A model generated the notes under the pieces. The model saw only the letters and a program-made list of their open reading frames with translations, was not told the origin of the DNA and did not search any database. From the NCBI RefSeq assembly GCF_025460805.1, contig NZ_JAMXFJ010000021.1, positions 1 through 64,000 of the forward strand: DNA of 64,000 nt. The letters are read 5' to 3'. The stretch is from Microvirga sesbaniae (lineage in GTDB: Bacteria; Pseudomonadota; Alphaproteobacteria; Rhizobiales; Beijerinckiaceae). Position 1 is the stretch's first letter, and each line of letters begins with the position of its first letter. Below are positions 1-7,993 of this stretch, piece after piece. Both the position numbers and the translations under genes were made by a program.

Positions 1-300
1 CAGGCTGCGGCTCTGATCGAGGGCCTGCCCGCCCAGGCGGTGTTGGGCGACACGGCCTACGATGCCGATCATCTGCGCCAGGCCATCGCTGACAAGGGCG
101 CTCTTGCGGTGATCCCCAACAATCCCGCGCGGGCCAGGAAGCACCCGCTCGACAAGCACCTCTACGCTCAGCGCCACCTGATCGAGTGCTGCTTTGCCAA
201 GCTCAAGCAGTTCCGCCGCGTCGCCACGCGCTTCGAGAAAACGGCCCGAAACTATCGCGCCGTCGTCACCTTGGCCGCCATCGTCCTATGGTTACGATAA
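1..300 (+). pseudogene. IS5-family transposase, C-terminal part (cut by window start)
   Basis: The reading frame is open from base 1 and ends in TAA at 298-300, giving the last 99 residues of a DDE transposase. The visible part has the GDTAYDAD stretch carrying a catalytic Asp and, further on, an ECCFAKLKQFRRVATRFEKT block that holds the final Glu and is typical of IS5-family (IS427/IS1031-like) enzymes. The upstream half lies outside the window, so it cannot be said whether the element is intact. It sits just next to the stop codon of a YihY-type gene on the other strand. The family call is firm; the subgroup is a guess. Confidence 0.85.
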
Positions 301-313
301 GTGTCCACACAGC
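283..313. mobile_element. Probable right end of the IS5-family element
   Basis: Downstream of the transposase stop, the bases GTGTCCACACAGC (301-313) look like the terminal inverted repeat of an IS427-type element. They are followed by CTAG at 314-317, a plausible target duplication. The left end is outside the window, so the match between the two ends cannot be checked here. The boundary is inferred. Confidence 0.45.
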
Positions 314-1252
314 CTAGAGCGAGCGAGCCGGGACCTCCCGGCTCGTTTCGCGTTCGGGCTCCGAGACGGGCCCGAGACCCCTGCTGCCGCGGCTCTCGGC
401 ATAGGCCTTGGTGAATTCGGCGCCGAAGAGCAGGATCAGGGACGAATAATAGATCCAGAGCAGAATTGTGATGATGGAGGCGGCCGCCCCGTAGCTCGAC
501 GCGACGTTGCTCTTGCCGAGGTAATAGCCGATCAGAAACTTGCCGAGGGTGAAGAGCAGGGCCGTCACCAGAGAGCCGGTCCAGACATCGCTCCAGCGCA
601 GGTCCACGTTCGGGAGGAGCTTGAAGATCATGGCGAACAGGAGCGTGGCGACCGCGAAGGCCACCAGGCTGTTCAGGAGCCGCAGGATGACCGTGGCTCC
701 CGAGAAATGAGCCTCCAGATAGTGTCCGACGGCCGTCAGACCCGTATCGACGACAAGCGACACGAGCAGAAGAAAGCCGATCCCCAGCACCAGGGCGAAG
801 CTGACGAGCCGGGTCCGGACGAAGTCCAGGACGCCGTAGCTCGCGGGCGGCTTCGCCTTCCAGATGATGTTGAGATCGTCCTGGAGTTCGACGACCGCCC
901 CGGTGACCAGGAGGAGAAAGGTCACGATCCCGACCGTGGTGCCGATGATGCCCGACCCCACATTGCTGGCGCTCGCGATCATGGCCTCGAGGGCGGATGC
1001 CTCGTTGGTTCCGATCAGGCCGCCGAGTTCGGCCACGATGGCCCCCTGGGCCGCCTCCCGTCCGAAGGCCAGCCCGGCAACGGCAATGGCCGCGAGCAGC
1101 ATGGGGGCCAGGGAGAAGACGGTGAAGAACGCGATGGAGGCGCCCAGGCTCATGGCGCGGTCGCCCCACCAGCCCGCGAACGCCACTTTCAAGAGCCGCC
1201 ATGTGCCGGAAAACATGCAAGGACCGATCCGACGGGCCCGAAGGTCCATCAT
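314..1252 (-). CDS. YihY/BrkB family inner-membrane protein
   Basis: A 312-residue polytopic membrane protein of the YihY (BrkB, formerly mislabelled RNase BN) family, whose function is unknown. The N-terminal signature ASIAFFTVFSLAPMLL, the central ELQDDLNIIW segment and the C-terminal LLWIYYSSLILLFGAEFTKAY segment are all present, with about six hydrophobic stretches. Two ATGs lie in tandem at 1252 and 1249, and another in-frame ATG at 1216 is possible; none has a strong ribosome site. It is the last gene of a minus-strand series (dehydrogenase, PRTase/kinase-like protein, this gene), 21 bases after the previous stop. Its TAG stop lies in the CTAG that borders the IS end. A second YihY protein is encoded at 26787-27977. 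Confidence 0.9.
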   Translation of the reverse strand: MMDLRARRIGPCMFSGTWRLLKVAFAGWWGDRAMSLGASIAFFTVFSLAPMLLAAIAVAGLAFGREAAQGAIVAELGGLIGTNEASALEAMIASASNVGSGIIGTTVGIVTFLLLVTGAVVELQDDLNIIWKAKPPASYGVLDFVRTRLVSFALVLGIGFLLLVSLVVDTGLTAVGHYLEAHFSGATVILRLLNSLVAFAVATLLFAMIFKLLPNVDLRWSDVWTGSLVTALLFTLGKFLIGYYLGKSNVASSYGAAASIITILLWIYYSSLILLFGAEFTKAYAESRGSRGLGPVSEPERETSREVPARSL

Positions 1253-1273
1253 TGCAAGCGTGTGACTTGGCCG

Positions 1274-3055
1274 TTAACGGATGGGAACTTTCCCTTGTTC
1301 CTGGGAGCGCGACACGGCATCGGGCTGCCGCAGAAGGCGGCCGTAGCGGCCGGCGGCCTTGCGCAGGCGGATCGCTTCCTCGCCGCCAAGCGCGCTCGCC
1401 GCCATGAGGTGGGCGCCCAGCTGGAAGGCGCAATAGCAGACGAGCAGGAACGCCGGCAGTTCGGCGGGCACCGGATGGCCGCCCTCCCGCTCGACCACGG
1501 CGCGAAGCCGGGCGGCTTCCTCCTCCGTGAGGCCGAACTCGACGATCGCTCCGGCAATGTCCCAGCCGATGTCCTGATGCCCGATCAGGTCGTGGGCGGC
1601 GCTGTGGTCGAGCGCGTCCGTCTTGAGGAGGCGGTCGCCGCAGACCAGCCATTTCCACGGAGGCATGCGGTTGTCGGACCAGACCCGGCGCACCCTTCGC
1701 TCGAGGTGCCCCGGGTCCGGCAGGGATCGCTCCAGGCGCGAGGCTGCGGCGTCTCCCAGGGCCTGCCCGGTATTGTAGACCGCCATGCGCCGCAACTCGT
1801 CCAACGATGCCCCGGGCTGCCCGTCCGCAGGGCAATGGCGGTTGCGAAATCCCAGATAGGCCCCGAGGTGATCGACCAGCCGGGTGCGATCGACCGGGAC
1901 CTGATCGAGGCTCGGTGCATCCTCGTGCCAGCGTTGCACGAGAAAGCCGTGGCGGTAGCCTGCGACCTCCGGCGCAAATCCGGCCTCGTGCAGGAGCCGG
2001 GCCATCCGGAGTTTCCTGGCGCCCGCCTCCCCGAGACCCGCAAACTTCACCAGCCACGGGATGCCGTTGCTCCGCGCCAGGAACTTCCGTCGCTCCTGCT
2101 GGACATTGGAGGCTGGCCAGCTCGCCTCGTCGCCGTAGCGGCGCGATCGCCAAGCTCCGCCTGACAGGTCCTCGAGCGGCCCGTCCCGGGAGCCGACCAG
2201 GTCTCGTACCCAGACGGAAAGGTGGTGGGCGGGTGAACCGCCGAGCAGAAGATCGTCCATGGCGCGCACATGCCGTTCCGCTCGGCTCCACCGCTCCTGG
2301 TGAGAGGCGCTGGCCTGGGGGCCGAGCGGACCGTGATGACTCGGAAAGAAGACAATCCGCTCGCGCGGGACACCGGCCGCCTCCAGCCAGTCGGCGACCG
2401 CCCCGAACGAGCTTCCGGACAGGCCGGGCCCTTCGTCGACGATGGCGAAGGCCCTGTCCCGCTCCGCCGTCAGCTTTGCGGCGAGAGCCGGATCCACCGC
2501 CACCTCGCGCCGGAACGGATGGCCGACCGGGCGAAGGGTGACCGGGGGCGGGGCGTCGATGGCGGCGGCCACGAGGGCGCTCAGACCGGCGCCGATGCTG
2601 CGGATCCCGATGACCTGAGTCCTCGCATCCAGACCCGAAGCCCTGGCGGCTTCCAGATAGCTTTCCGGATAGAGGGCGTAGAAGGCATAGCCCTCCGCCT
2701 GCTTGACGCGGATCCTCCGGGATGGATCGAAGCTGAGAAGCGTCGCGAGGAAGGTCGAGGCGGGGCCGTTTCCCTGAAACCCGTTCCACCAGGATCCCGC
2801 GATGCTGCGGGCAAGGATCGAGAGGCATTCCATGCCTTTCCCGTGGACCGCGGACGGCACGTCACGGCCATGGTCGTGGAACTGCGCGTCGATCATTCCC
2901 TGAACGAGTTCGCTGGTCGCGATGAAGGCCGCCACGAGAGTGCCATGCCGCTCGATCCCGGGCGGCATGGCCTGCATCCTGGTCAGGATGTCGGCGATGG
3001 CGGCTTGCCGGGCCCCCACCGTCTCCTCCGTCTCGACGTCCCCGTAGACCAGCAT
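1274..3055 (-). CDS. Two-part protein: phosphoribosyltransferase-like plus kinase-like region
   Basis: A 593-residue protein I do not recognise as a named family. Residues about 150-217 hold two PRTase-like elements: GIRSIGAGLSA, resembling the pyrophosphate loop, and AFAIVDEGPGLSGSSF, resembling the acidic PRPP-binding loop followed by a Gly/Ser-rich turn. The region at about 330-510 looks like a degenerate aminoglycoside-phosphotransferase/kinase fold: a Lys in WLVKFAG, then a C-terminal DHSAAHDLIGHQDIGWDIAG stretch that recalls the HxDxxxxN...D..WDxA catalytic part. It starts at ATG 3055, 18 bases after the dehydrogenase stop, so the two are probably co-transcribed. A phosphosugar or nucleotide substrate is possible but unproven. 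The motifs are seen; the fold assignment is inferred. Confidence 0.7.
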   Translation of the reverse strand: MLVYGDVETEETVGARQAAIADILTRMQAMPPGIERHGTLVAAFIATSELVQGMIDAQFHDHGRDVPSAVHGKGMECLSILARSIAGSWWNGFQGNGPASTFLATLLSFDPSRRIRVKQAEGYAFYALYPESYLEAARASGLDARTQVIGIRSIGAGLSALVAAAIDAPPPVTLRPVGHPFRREVAVDPALAAKLTAERDRAFAIVDEGPGLSGSSFGAVADWLEAAGVPRERIVFFPSHHGPLGPQASASHQERWSRAERHVRAMDDLLLGGSPAHHLSVWVRDLVGSRDGPLEDLSGGAWRSRRYGDEASWPASNVQQERRKFLARSNGIPWLVKFAGLGEAGARKLRMARLLHEAGFAPEVAGYRHGFLVQRWHEDAPSLDQVPVDRTRLVDHLGAYLGFRNRHCPADGQPGASLDELRRMAVYNTGQALGDAAASRLERSLPDPGHLERRVRRVWSDNRMPPWKWLVCGDRLLKTDALDHSAAHDLIGHQDIGWDIAGAIVEFGLTEEEAARLRAVVEREGGHPVPAELPAFLLVCYCAFQLGAHLMAASALGGEEAIRLRKAAGRYGRLLRQPDAVSRSQEQGKVPIR

Positions 3056-3073
3056 CGAACGGCCCGTCCGGGC

Positions 3074-4141
3074 TCAAGCCGCCGCCGCGTCCTGCTTCAG
3101 CGACGCCATGTCGATCACGAAGCGGTATTTCACGTCGCTCCTGAGCATCCGCTCATAGGCCTCGTTGATCTTCTGGATCGGAATGATCTCGATTTCGGAC
3201 GTGATGCCGTGCTGGGCGCAAAAATCGAGCATCTCCTGCGTTTCGGCGATGCCGCCGATCAGGGAGCCGGCCAGCTGACGCCGCTTCATGATCAGGTTGA
3301 ACACGGTCGTGGCCGGATGCGGCTCGGCCGGAGCGCCCACCAGAACCATGGCGCCGTCGCGGGCGAGCAGGACGAGATAGGCGTCGAGATCGTGCGGCGC
3401 CGCCACGGTGTCGAGGATGAAGTCGAAGCTGTTCAGGTGCGCCTTCATGGCCTCTGGATCCCGCGACACGACGACCTCGTGGGCGCCGAGCTTGAGGGCG
3501 TCCTCCCGCTTGTTGGGCGAGGTGGTGAACAGCACCACATGCGCCCCCATGGCCCGTGCCAGCTTGACGGCCATGTGCCCGAGGCCGCCGAGGCCGACCA
3601 CGCCCACCTTGTGCCCCGGCTGCACGCGCCAGCGGCGCAGGGGCGAATAGGTGGTGATGCCAGCGCACAGAAGCGGCGCCGCCGCGGCCAGGTCCATTCC
3701 GTCGGGCACCTTCAGGACGAAGCTTTCGTCGACCACGACGGTGTCGGAATAGCCGCCATAGGTGTTGGCACCGGTGCCCTGCTCGGGGCCGTTATAGGTG
3801 CCGGTGAACCCGACCTCGCAATACTGCTCCAAGCCCTCGCGGCAGCTCCGGCAGGTGCGGCAGGAATCGACCATGCAGCCGACGCCGACGAGATCGCCTT
3901 CCTTGAACTTCTGAACGCCCGGTCCGACGTGCGTGACGCGGCCGACGATCTCGTGGCCTGGCACACAGGGATAGAGAGTGCCACCCCATTCCGCCCGCGC
4001 GGTGTGCAGATCGGAGTGGCAGACGCCGCAATAGAGGATTTCGATCTGGACATCGCTTTCGCGGGGCTCGCGGCGCTCGAAACGGAAGGGGGAAAGCGGT
4101 GCGGACGCATCCTGGGCGGCGTAGCCGAAAGCTTTGATCAC
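3074..4141 (-). CDS. Zinc-dependent alcohol dehydrogenase, YahK/cinnamyl-alcohol type
   Basis: A 355-residue medium-chain dehydrogenase that would reduce aldehydes with NADPH. The catalytic zinc site is visible (CGVCHSDLH, then GHEIVG), as is the four-cysteine structural zinc loop in the DSCRTCRSCREGLEQYC stretch. The nucleotide-binding Rossmann turn is VGLGGLGHMAVKLA. The GTG at 4141 is chosen because GGAGA lies 8-9 bases upstream and the protein then begins VIKAFGYAAQD, as YahK-like enzymes do. A longer reading to 4279 adds 46 residues without similarity. It heads the minus-strand series with the PRTase/kinase-like gene and yihY. Family certain, substrate unknown. Confidence 0.92.
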   Translation of the reverse strand: MIKAFGYAAQDASAPLSPFRFERREPRESDVQIEILYCGVCHSDLHTARAEWGGTLYPCVPGHEIVGRVTHVGPGVQKFKEGDLVGVGCMVDSCRTCRSCREGLEQYCEVGFTGTYNGPEQGTGANTYGGYSDTVVVDESFVLKVPDGMDLAAAAPLLCAGITTYSPLRRWRVQPGHKVGVVGLGGLGHMAVKLARAMGAHVVLFTTSPNKREDALKLGAHEVVVSRDPEAMKAHLNSFDFILDTVAAPHDLDAYLVLLARDGAMVLVGAPAEPHPATTVFNLIMKRRQLAGSLIGGIAETQEMLDFCAQHGITSEIEIIPIQKINEAYERMLRSDVKYRFVIDMASLKQDAAAA

Positions 4142-4712
4142 GGGAGTGTTCTCCGGTTGGGAAAGGCTTGAGTGTGCAGATCCGCTCGCCCTGGGAGGGA
4201 TCCTGCCGGGCCTTCTGGGCACCCAAGACCATAGGCGCGATCGGTCCGCCGTCAACGGCTCGGCATGCGCTTTGTTCAAGGGAAGTTCAGTCTGGATCCG
4301 GCATCACTGAATGTGGAGTTTTTCACATGGTCACGTTCAATTGACTCGCCGGCTCCTGGTATTTGCGGACCGGCATTCCCACTCTCTCATAAGGTCCTGC
4401 GATGGCTTGCGGAGAGGTGCCAGCCAGCTGCCGGCGGCGGCAATGCGGCACAGTGGATTTCAGGGGGCATCGAGAAACTTTAACTTGCTGTCCCGCCCGC
4501 AATCCGCGAGGCTAGCTGCTGAGGGCGGGCATATTTTCAGGGCGCACGGGTCGACCCGAACACAATCGAGCCTGTCGCGACCTGCCTTTTTCTCCGCCAT
4601 GACAAAAGGAGTACGCCGCATCATCTTGGCCGCATCATAGTATCGCATGGTCTGGGCAACCTTAGCGGTGCACAATAGTTGTCTCTGAGAGGGATTGGAT
4701 TTCGGTGGCGCC
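4142..4712. other. 571-base gap between divergent adh and prkA
   Basis: The two flanking genes are transcribed away from each other, so this stretch should hold both promoters. Short open frames here lack ribosome sites and recognisable products. I searched for the EcfG pattern GGAAC-N16/17-CGTT and for a sigma-54 GG-N10-GC pattern and saw neither. No RNA gene was seen. Confidence 0.5.
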
Positions 4713-6659
4713 ATGCTTCATTCCGACGACCTGTTCTCGAGTTTCTTGAAGACTTATGAGACCCGCCGCGAGGCGGAGATGTCCCTGGCGGACTACCTGG
4801 AAGGGTGCCGCAACGATCCCATGATGTATGCGAGCGCTCCCGAGCGCATCCTGGCGGCGATCGGCGAGCCCCAGCTTGTCGATACGTCAAAGGATGCACG
4901 CCTCGGCCGTATCTTCATGAACCGCACGATCCGGGTGTATCCGGCCTTCTCCGAGTTCTACGGCATGGAAGAGACGATCGAGATGATCGTGAGCTTCTTC
5001 CGCCACGCCGCTCAAGGCCTGGAGGAGCGCAAGCAGATCCTCTACCTGCTCGGACCCGTCGGCGGCGGCAAGTCCTCCCTGGCCGAACGCCTGAAATCCC
5101 TGATGGAGGTCAATCCCATCTATGTCCTCAAGGCAGGCGACGAGATCAGCCCGGTCTTCGAAAGTCCGCTCGGGCTCTTCGACCCGGAGCAGATGGGTCC
5201 CATGCTGGAAGAGCGTTACGGCATCCCCCAGCGGCGCCTGACCAATCTGCTCAGCCCCTGGGCCATCAAGCGCCTCGACGAGTTCAAGGGCGACATCTCC
5301 AAGTTCCGCGTGGTCAAGATCAACCCGTCCCGCATGAGGCAGATCGCCATCGCCAAGACGGAGCCGGGCGACGAGAACAACCAGGACATCTCGTCCCTCG
5401 TCGGCAAGGTCGACATCCGCAAGCTGGAGACCCTGTCCCAGGCCGATCCCGACGCCTACAGCTATTCCGGCGGTCTCAACCGCGCCAATCAGGGCATCCT
5501 CGAATTCGTCGAGATGTTCAAGGCGCCGATCAAGATGCTGCACCCCCTGCTGACGGCCACGCAGGAGGGGAATTATGTCGGCACCGAGAATATCGGGTCC
5601 ATCCCGTTCAGCGGCATCATCCTGGCCCATTCCAACGAGGCGGAATGGCAGACCTTCCGAACGAACAAGAACAACGAGGCCTTCATCGACCGCATCTACG
5701 TGATCAAGGTGCCGTATTGCCTGCGGGTCACGGAGGAGCAGAAGATCTACGACAAGCTGATCCGCACCTCGGAGCTGGCCGGCGCGCCCTGCGCTCCCGC
5801 CACGCTGGAGATGCTGGCGCGGTTCTCGGTCCTCTCGCGCCTGCGGGCGCACGAGAACTCGAACTTCTATTCCAAGATGCGGGTCTATGACGGCGAGAGC
5901 CTGCGCGAGGTCGACCCCCGCGCGAGAAGCCTGCAGGAGTACCGGGACTCGGCCGGTGTCGACGAGGGCATGGACGGCATCTCGACCCGCTTCGCCTTCA
6001 AGGTCCTGTCGGCCACCTTCAACCACGACACCATCGAGGTCGCGGCCGATCCGGTCCATCTCATGTACGTGCTCGAGCAGTCCCTGAGGCGCGAGCAGCT
6101 GCCCCAGGACGTGGAGCGACGCTATCTGGAGTTCATCAAGGCCGAGCTGGCGCCGCGCTACGCCGATTTCATCGGCCACGAGATCCAGAAGGCCTATCTC
6201 GAATCCTATCATGATTACGGCCAGAACCTGTTCGACCGTTACGTGGCCTATGCCGATGCATGGATCGAGGATCAGGACTTCAAGGACCCCGATACCGGAC
6301 AGCTCCTCAACCGGGAGCTCCTCAACCAGGAGCTGACCAAGATCGAGAAGCCGGCCGGCATCGCCAATCCGAAGGACTTCCGCAACGAGGTCGTGAAGTT
6401 CTCGCTCCGGGCCCGGGCCGGCAACCATGGCCGCAACCCGTCCTGGACCAGCTACGAGAAGATCCGCGACGTCATCGAGCGCCGCATGTTCTCGCAGGTC
6501 GAGGAGTTGCTCCCCGTGATCAGCTTCGGGTCCAAGAAGGACAGCGAGACCGAAAAGAAGCACGGCGAGTTCGTGGCGCGTATGATGGACCGCGGCTACA
6601 CCGAGCGCCAGGTGCGGCGTCTGGTGGAATGGTACATGCGTGTGAAGCAGGCGGGCTGA
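4713..6659 (+). CDS. prkA: PrkA family serine protein kinase (YeaG type)
   Basis: A 648-residue PrkA protein, an AAA-like ATPase domain followed by the PrkA C-terminal domain. The family is linked to starvation and stress adaptation. Walker A is at residues 114-121 (GPVGGGKS), inside the family hallmark QILYLLGPVGGGKSSLAERL. The start at ATG 4713 aligns the N-terminus (LFSSFLKTYETRREAEMSLADYLEGC) with that of E. coli YeaG, whose length is 644. A TTG at 4695 would add six residues. It is the first gene of the prkA-yeaH-spoVR group, 29 bases before yeaH. Function as a kinase is known for the family, while its alphaproteobacterial targets are not. Confidence 0.97.
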   Translation: MLHSDDLFSSFLKTYETRREAEMSLADYLEGCRNDPMMYASAPERILAAIGEPQLVDTSKDARLGRIFMNRTIRVYPAFSEFYGMEETIEMIVSFFRHAAQGLEERKQILYLLGPVGGGKSSLAERLKSLMEVNPIYVLKAGDEISPVFESPLGLFDPEQMGPMLEERYGIPQRRLTNLLSPWAIKRLDEFKGDISKFRVVKINPSRMRQIAIAKTEPGDENNQDISSLVGKVDIRKLETLSQADPDAYSYSGGLNRANQGILEFVEMFKAPIKMLHPLLTATQEGNYVGTENIGSIPFSGIILAHSNEAEWQTFRTNKNNEAFIDRIYVIKVPYCLRVTEEQKIYDKLIRTSELAGAPCAPATLEMLARFSVLSRLRAHENSNFYSKMRVYDGESLREVDPRARSLQEYRDSAGVDEGMDGISTRFAFKVLSATFNHDTIEVAADPVHLMYVLEQSLRREQLPQDVERRYLEFIKAELAPRYADFIGHEIQKAYLESYHDYGQNLFDRYVAYADAWIEDQDFKDPDTGQLLNRELLNQELTKIEKPAGIANPKDFRNEVVKFSLRARAGNHGRNPSWTSYEKIRDVIERRMFSQVEELLPVISFGSKKDSETEKKHGEFVARMMDRGYTERQVRRLVEWYMRVKQAG

Positions 6660-6688
6660 CAGAAGACGGAGGCAGATCAGGCGATCCT

Positions 6689-7993
6689 ATGTACATCATC
6701 GACCGGCGCCTCAACCCAGGGGGCAAGAGTCTGGCCAACCGCCAACGTTTTCTTCGCCGAGCCAAGGCGCAGATCCAGCGGGCCGTACGCCAGACCGCAG
6801 GCGATCGGGACATCACCGATCTCGAGCGGGGAGGGGAGGTCTCGATCCCGGCCGATGGTGTTCGCGAGCCCAGCTTCCGGCGGTCCGGCGAGGGCGGCGT
6901 GCATGACCACATCCTTCCGGGCAACAAGCGCTTCGTGGAAGGGGATACCATCGAACGCCCGCCCGGCGGGGGCGGAAGCGCGGCCGGGGGCGACAACGGC
7001 GAAGGCGAGGACGATTTCCGCTTCGTCCTGACCCGCGACGAGTTCCTCGACCTGTTCCTCGATGACCTGGAACTGCCCGACCTCGCCAAGAGGCGGGTCG
7101 CCACCGTGGAGACGCAGGGGATGCGACGGGCCGGCTACACGGTCACCGGGTCGCCCGTGAACCTCGCCTTGCTGCGCTCCATGCGCAATGCCCTGTCGCG
7201 CCGCATCGCCATGCGGCGGCCGAAATCCCAGGATCTGCTCCGTCTCCAGGAGGAAATCGACCGGCTGGAGGAGCGCGAGGGGCCGTCCGAGCGCCTGACC
7301 GCCCTGCGCCAGGAGCTGGAGCTGCTTCAGCTGCGCAGCCGGCGCTTTCCCTACATCGATCCCATCGATCTGCGCTATCGCCGCTTCGAACCCGTGGCCA
7401 AGCCCGTGGCGCAGGCCGTGATGTTCTGTCTCATGGACGTGTCCGGCTCCATGACCGAGCACATGAAGGATCTGGCGAAGCGCTTCTACATGCTGCTCTA
7501 CATCTTCCTGACGCGGCGCTACAAGCACGTGGAGATCGTCTTCATCCGCCACACTCACGAGGCCAAGGAGGTGGACGAGGAAACCTTCTTCAACAGCCCC
7601 GAGACCGGCGGAACGGTGGTATCCTCGGCCTTGCGCGAGATGCAGCGGATCGTCGAGGAGCGCTACTCGCCGGACGCGTGGAACATCTACGCGGCCCAGG
7701 CCTCAGACGGCGACAATTCCCCGAACGACGGCACCACCAGCGCGGCCATGCTGCGCGACGTGATCCTGCCCGTGTGCCAGTACTATGCCTATCTCGAGGT
7801 CGGCAGCGACAGCGACCGCATGCAGACCGGATTCATCAACCACAAGACCTCCCTGTGGCAGACCTACGAGACGCTCCAGGAGCAGGGGGCCAACCTCGCC
7901 ATGCGCAAGGTGAACCACCGTCGCGAGATCTACCCCGTCTTCCGCGAACTCTTCCGCCGGCGGGACGCGGATGCTGGAGCGAAGGTGCCATGA
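6689..7993 (+). CDS. yeaH: YeaH/YhbH family protein (UPF0229), VWA-like
   Basis: A 434-residue member of the YeaH/YhbH family. It begins MYIIDRRLNPGGKSLANRQRF, the family N-terminus, followed by a glycine-rich stretch at about 92-106. The C-terminal half is a von Willebrand A-like domain with a metal-binding DVSGS motif (D250) in FCLMDVSGSM. GGAGG lies 16 bases before ATG 6689, rather far. The stop overlaps the spoVR start in ATGA (7990-7993), implying translational coupling. In many proteobacteria this gene sits between prkA and spoVR, as here; a shared pathway under starvation is inferred from that association. Confidence 0.96.
   Translation: MYIIDRRLNPGGKSLANRQRFLRRAKAQIQRAVRQTAGDRDITDLERGGEVSIPADGVREPSFRRSGEGGVHDHILPGNKRFVEGDTIERPPGGGGSAAGGDNGEGEDDFRFVLTRDEFLDLFLDDLELPDLAKRRVATVETQGMRRAGYTVTGSPVNLALLRSMRNALSRRIAMRRPKSQDLLRLQEEIDRLEEREGPSERLTALRQELELLQLRSRRFPYIDPIDLRYRRFEPVAKPVAQAVMFCLMDVSGSMTEHMKDLAKRFYMLLYIFLTRRYKHVEIVFIRHTHEAKEVDEETFFNSPETGGTVVSSALREMQRIVEERYSPDAWNIYAAQASDGDNSPNDGTTSAAMLRDVILPVCQYYAYLEVGSDSDRMQTGFINHKTSLWQTYETLQEQGANLAMRKVNHRREIYPVFRELFRRRDADAGAKVP

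Noticed and set aside
194-2164. Plus-strand open frame of 656 residues
   Set aside because: It is antisense to two real genes, with Arg/Gly/Asp-biased composition and no motif.
252-2828. Minus-strand open frame of 858 residues across yihY and the PRTase/kinase-like gene
   Set aside because: It crosses two genes with clear products in other frames and has a highly biased Arg/Pro/Gly composition, as is usual for GC-rich shadow frames.
2270-4171. 633-residue plus-strand frame opposite the dehydrogenase
   Set aside because: Antisense to a firmly identified dehydrogenase; no motif.
4142-4712. Sigma-54 or EcfG promoter before prkA
   Set aside because: No GG-N10-GC or GGAAC-N16/17-CGTT arrangement was found by eye.
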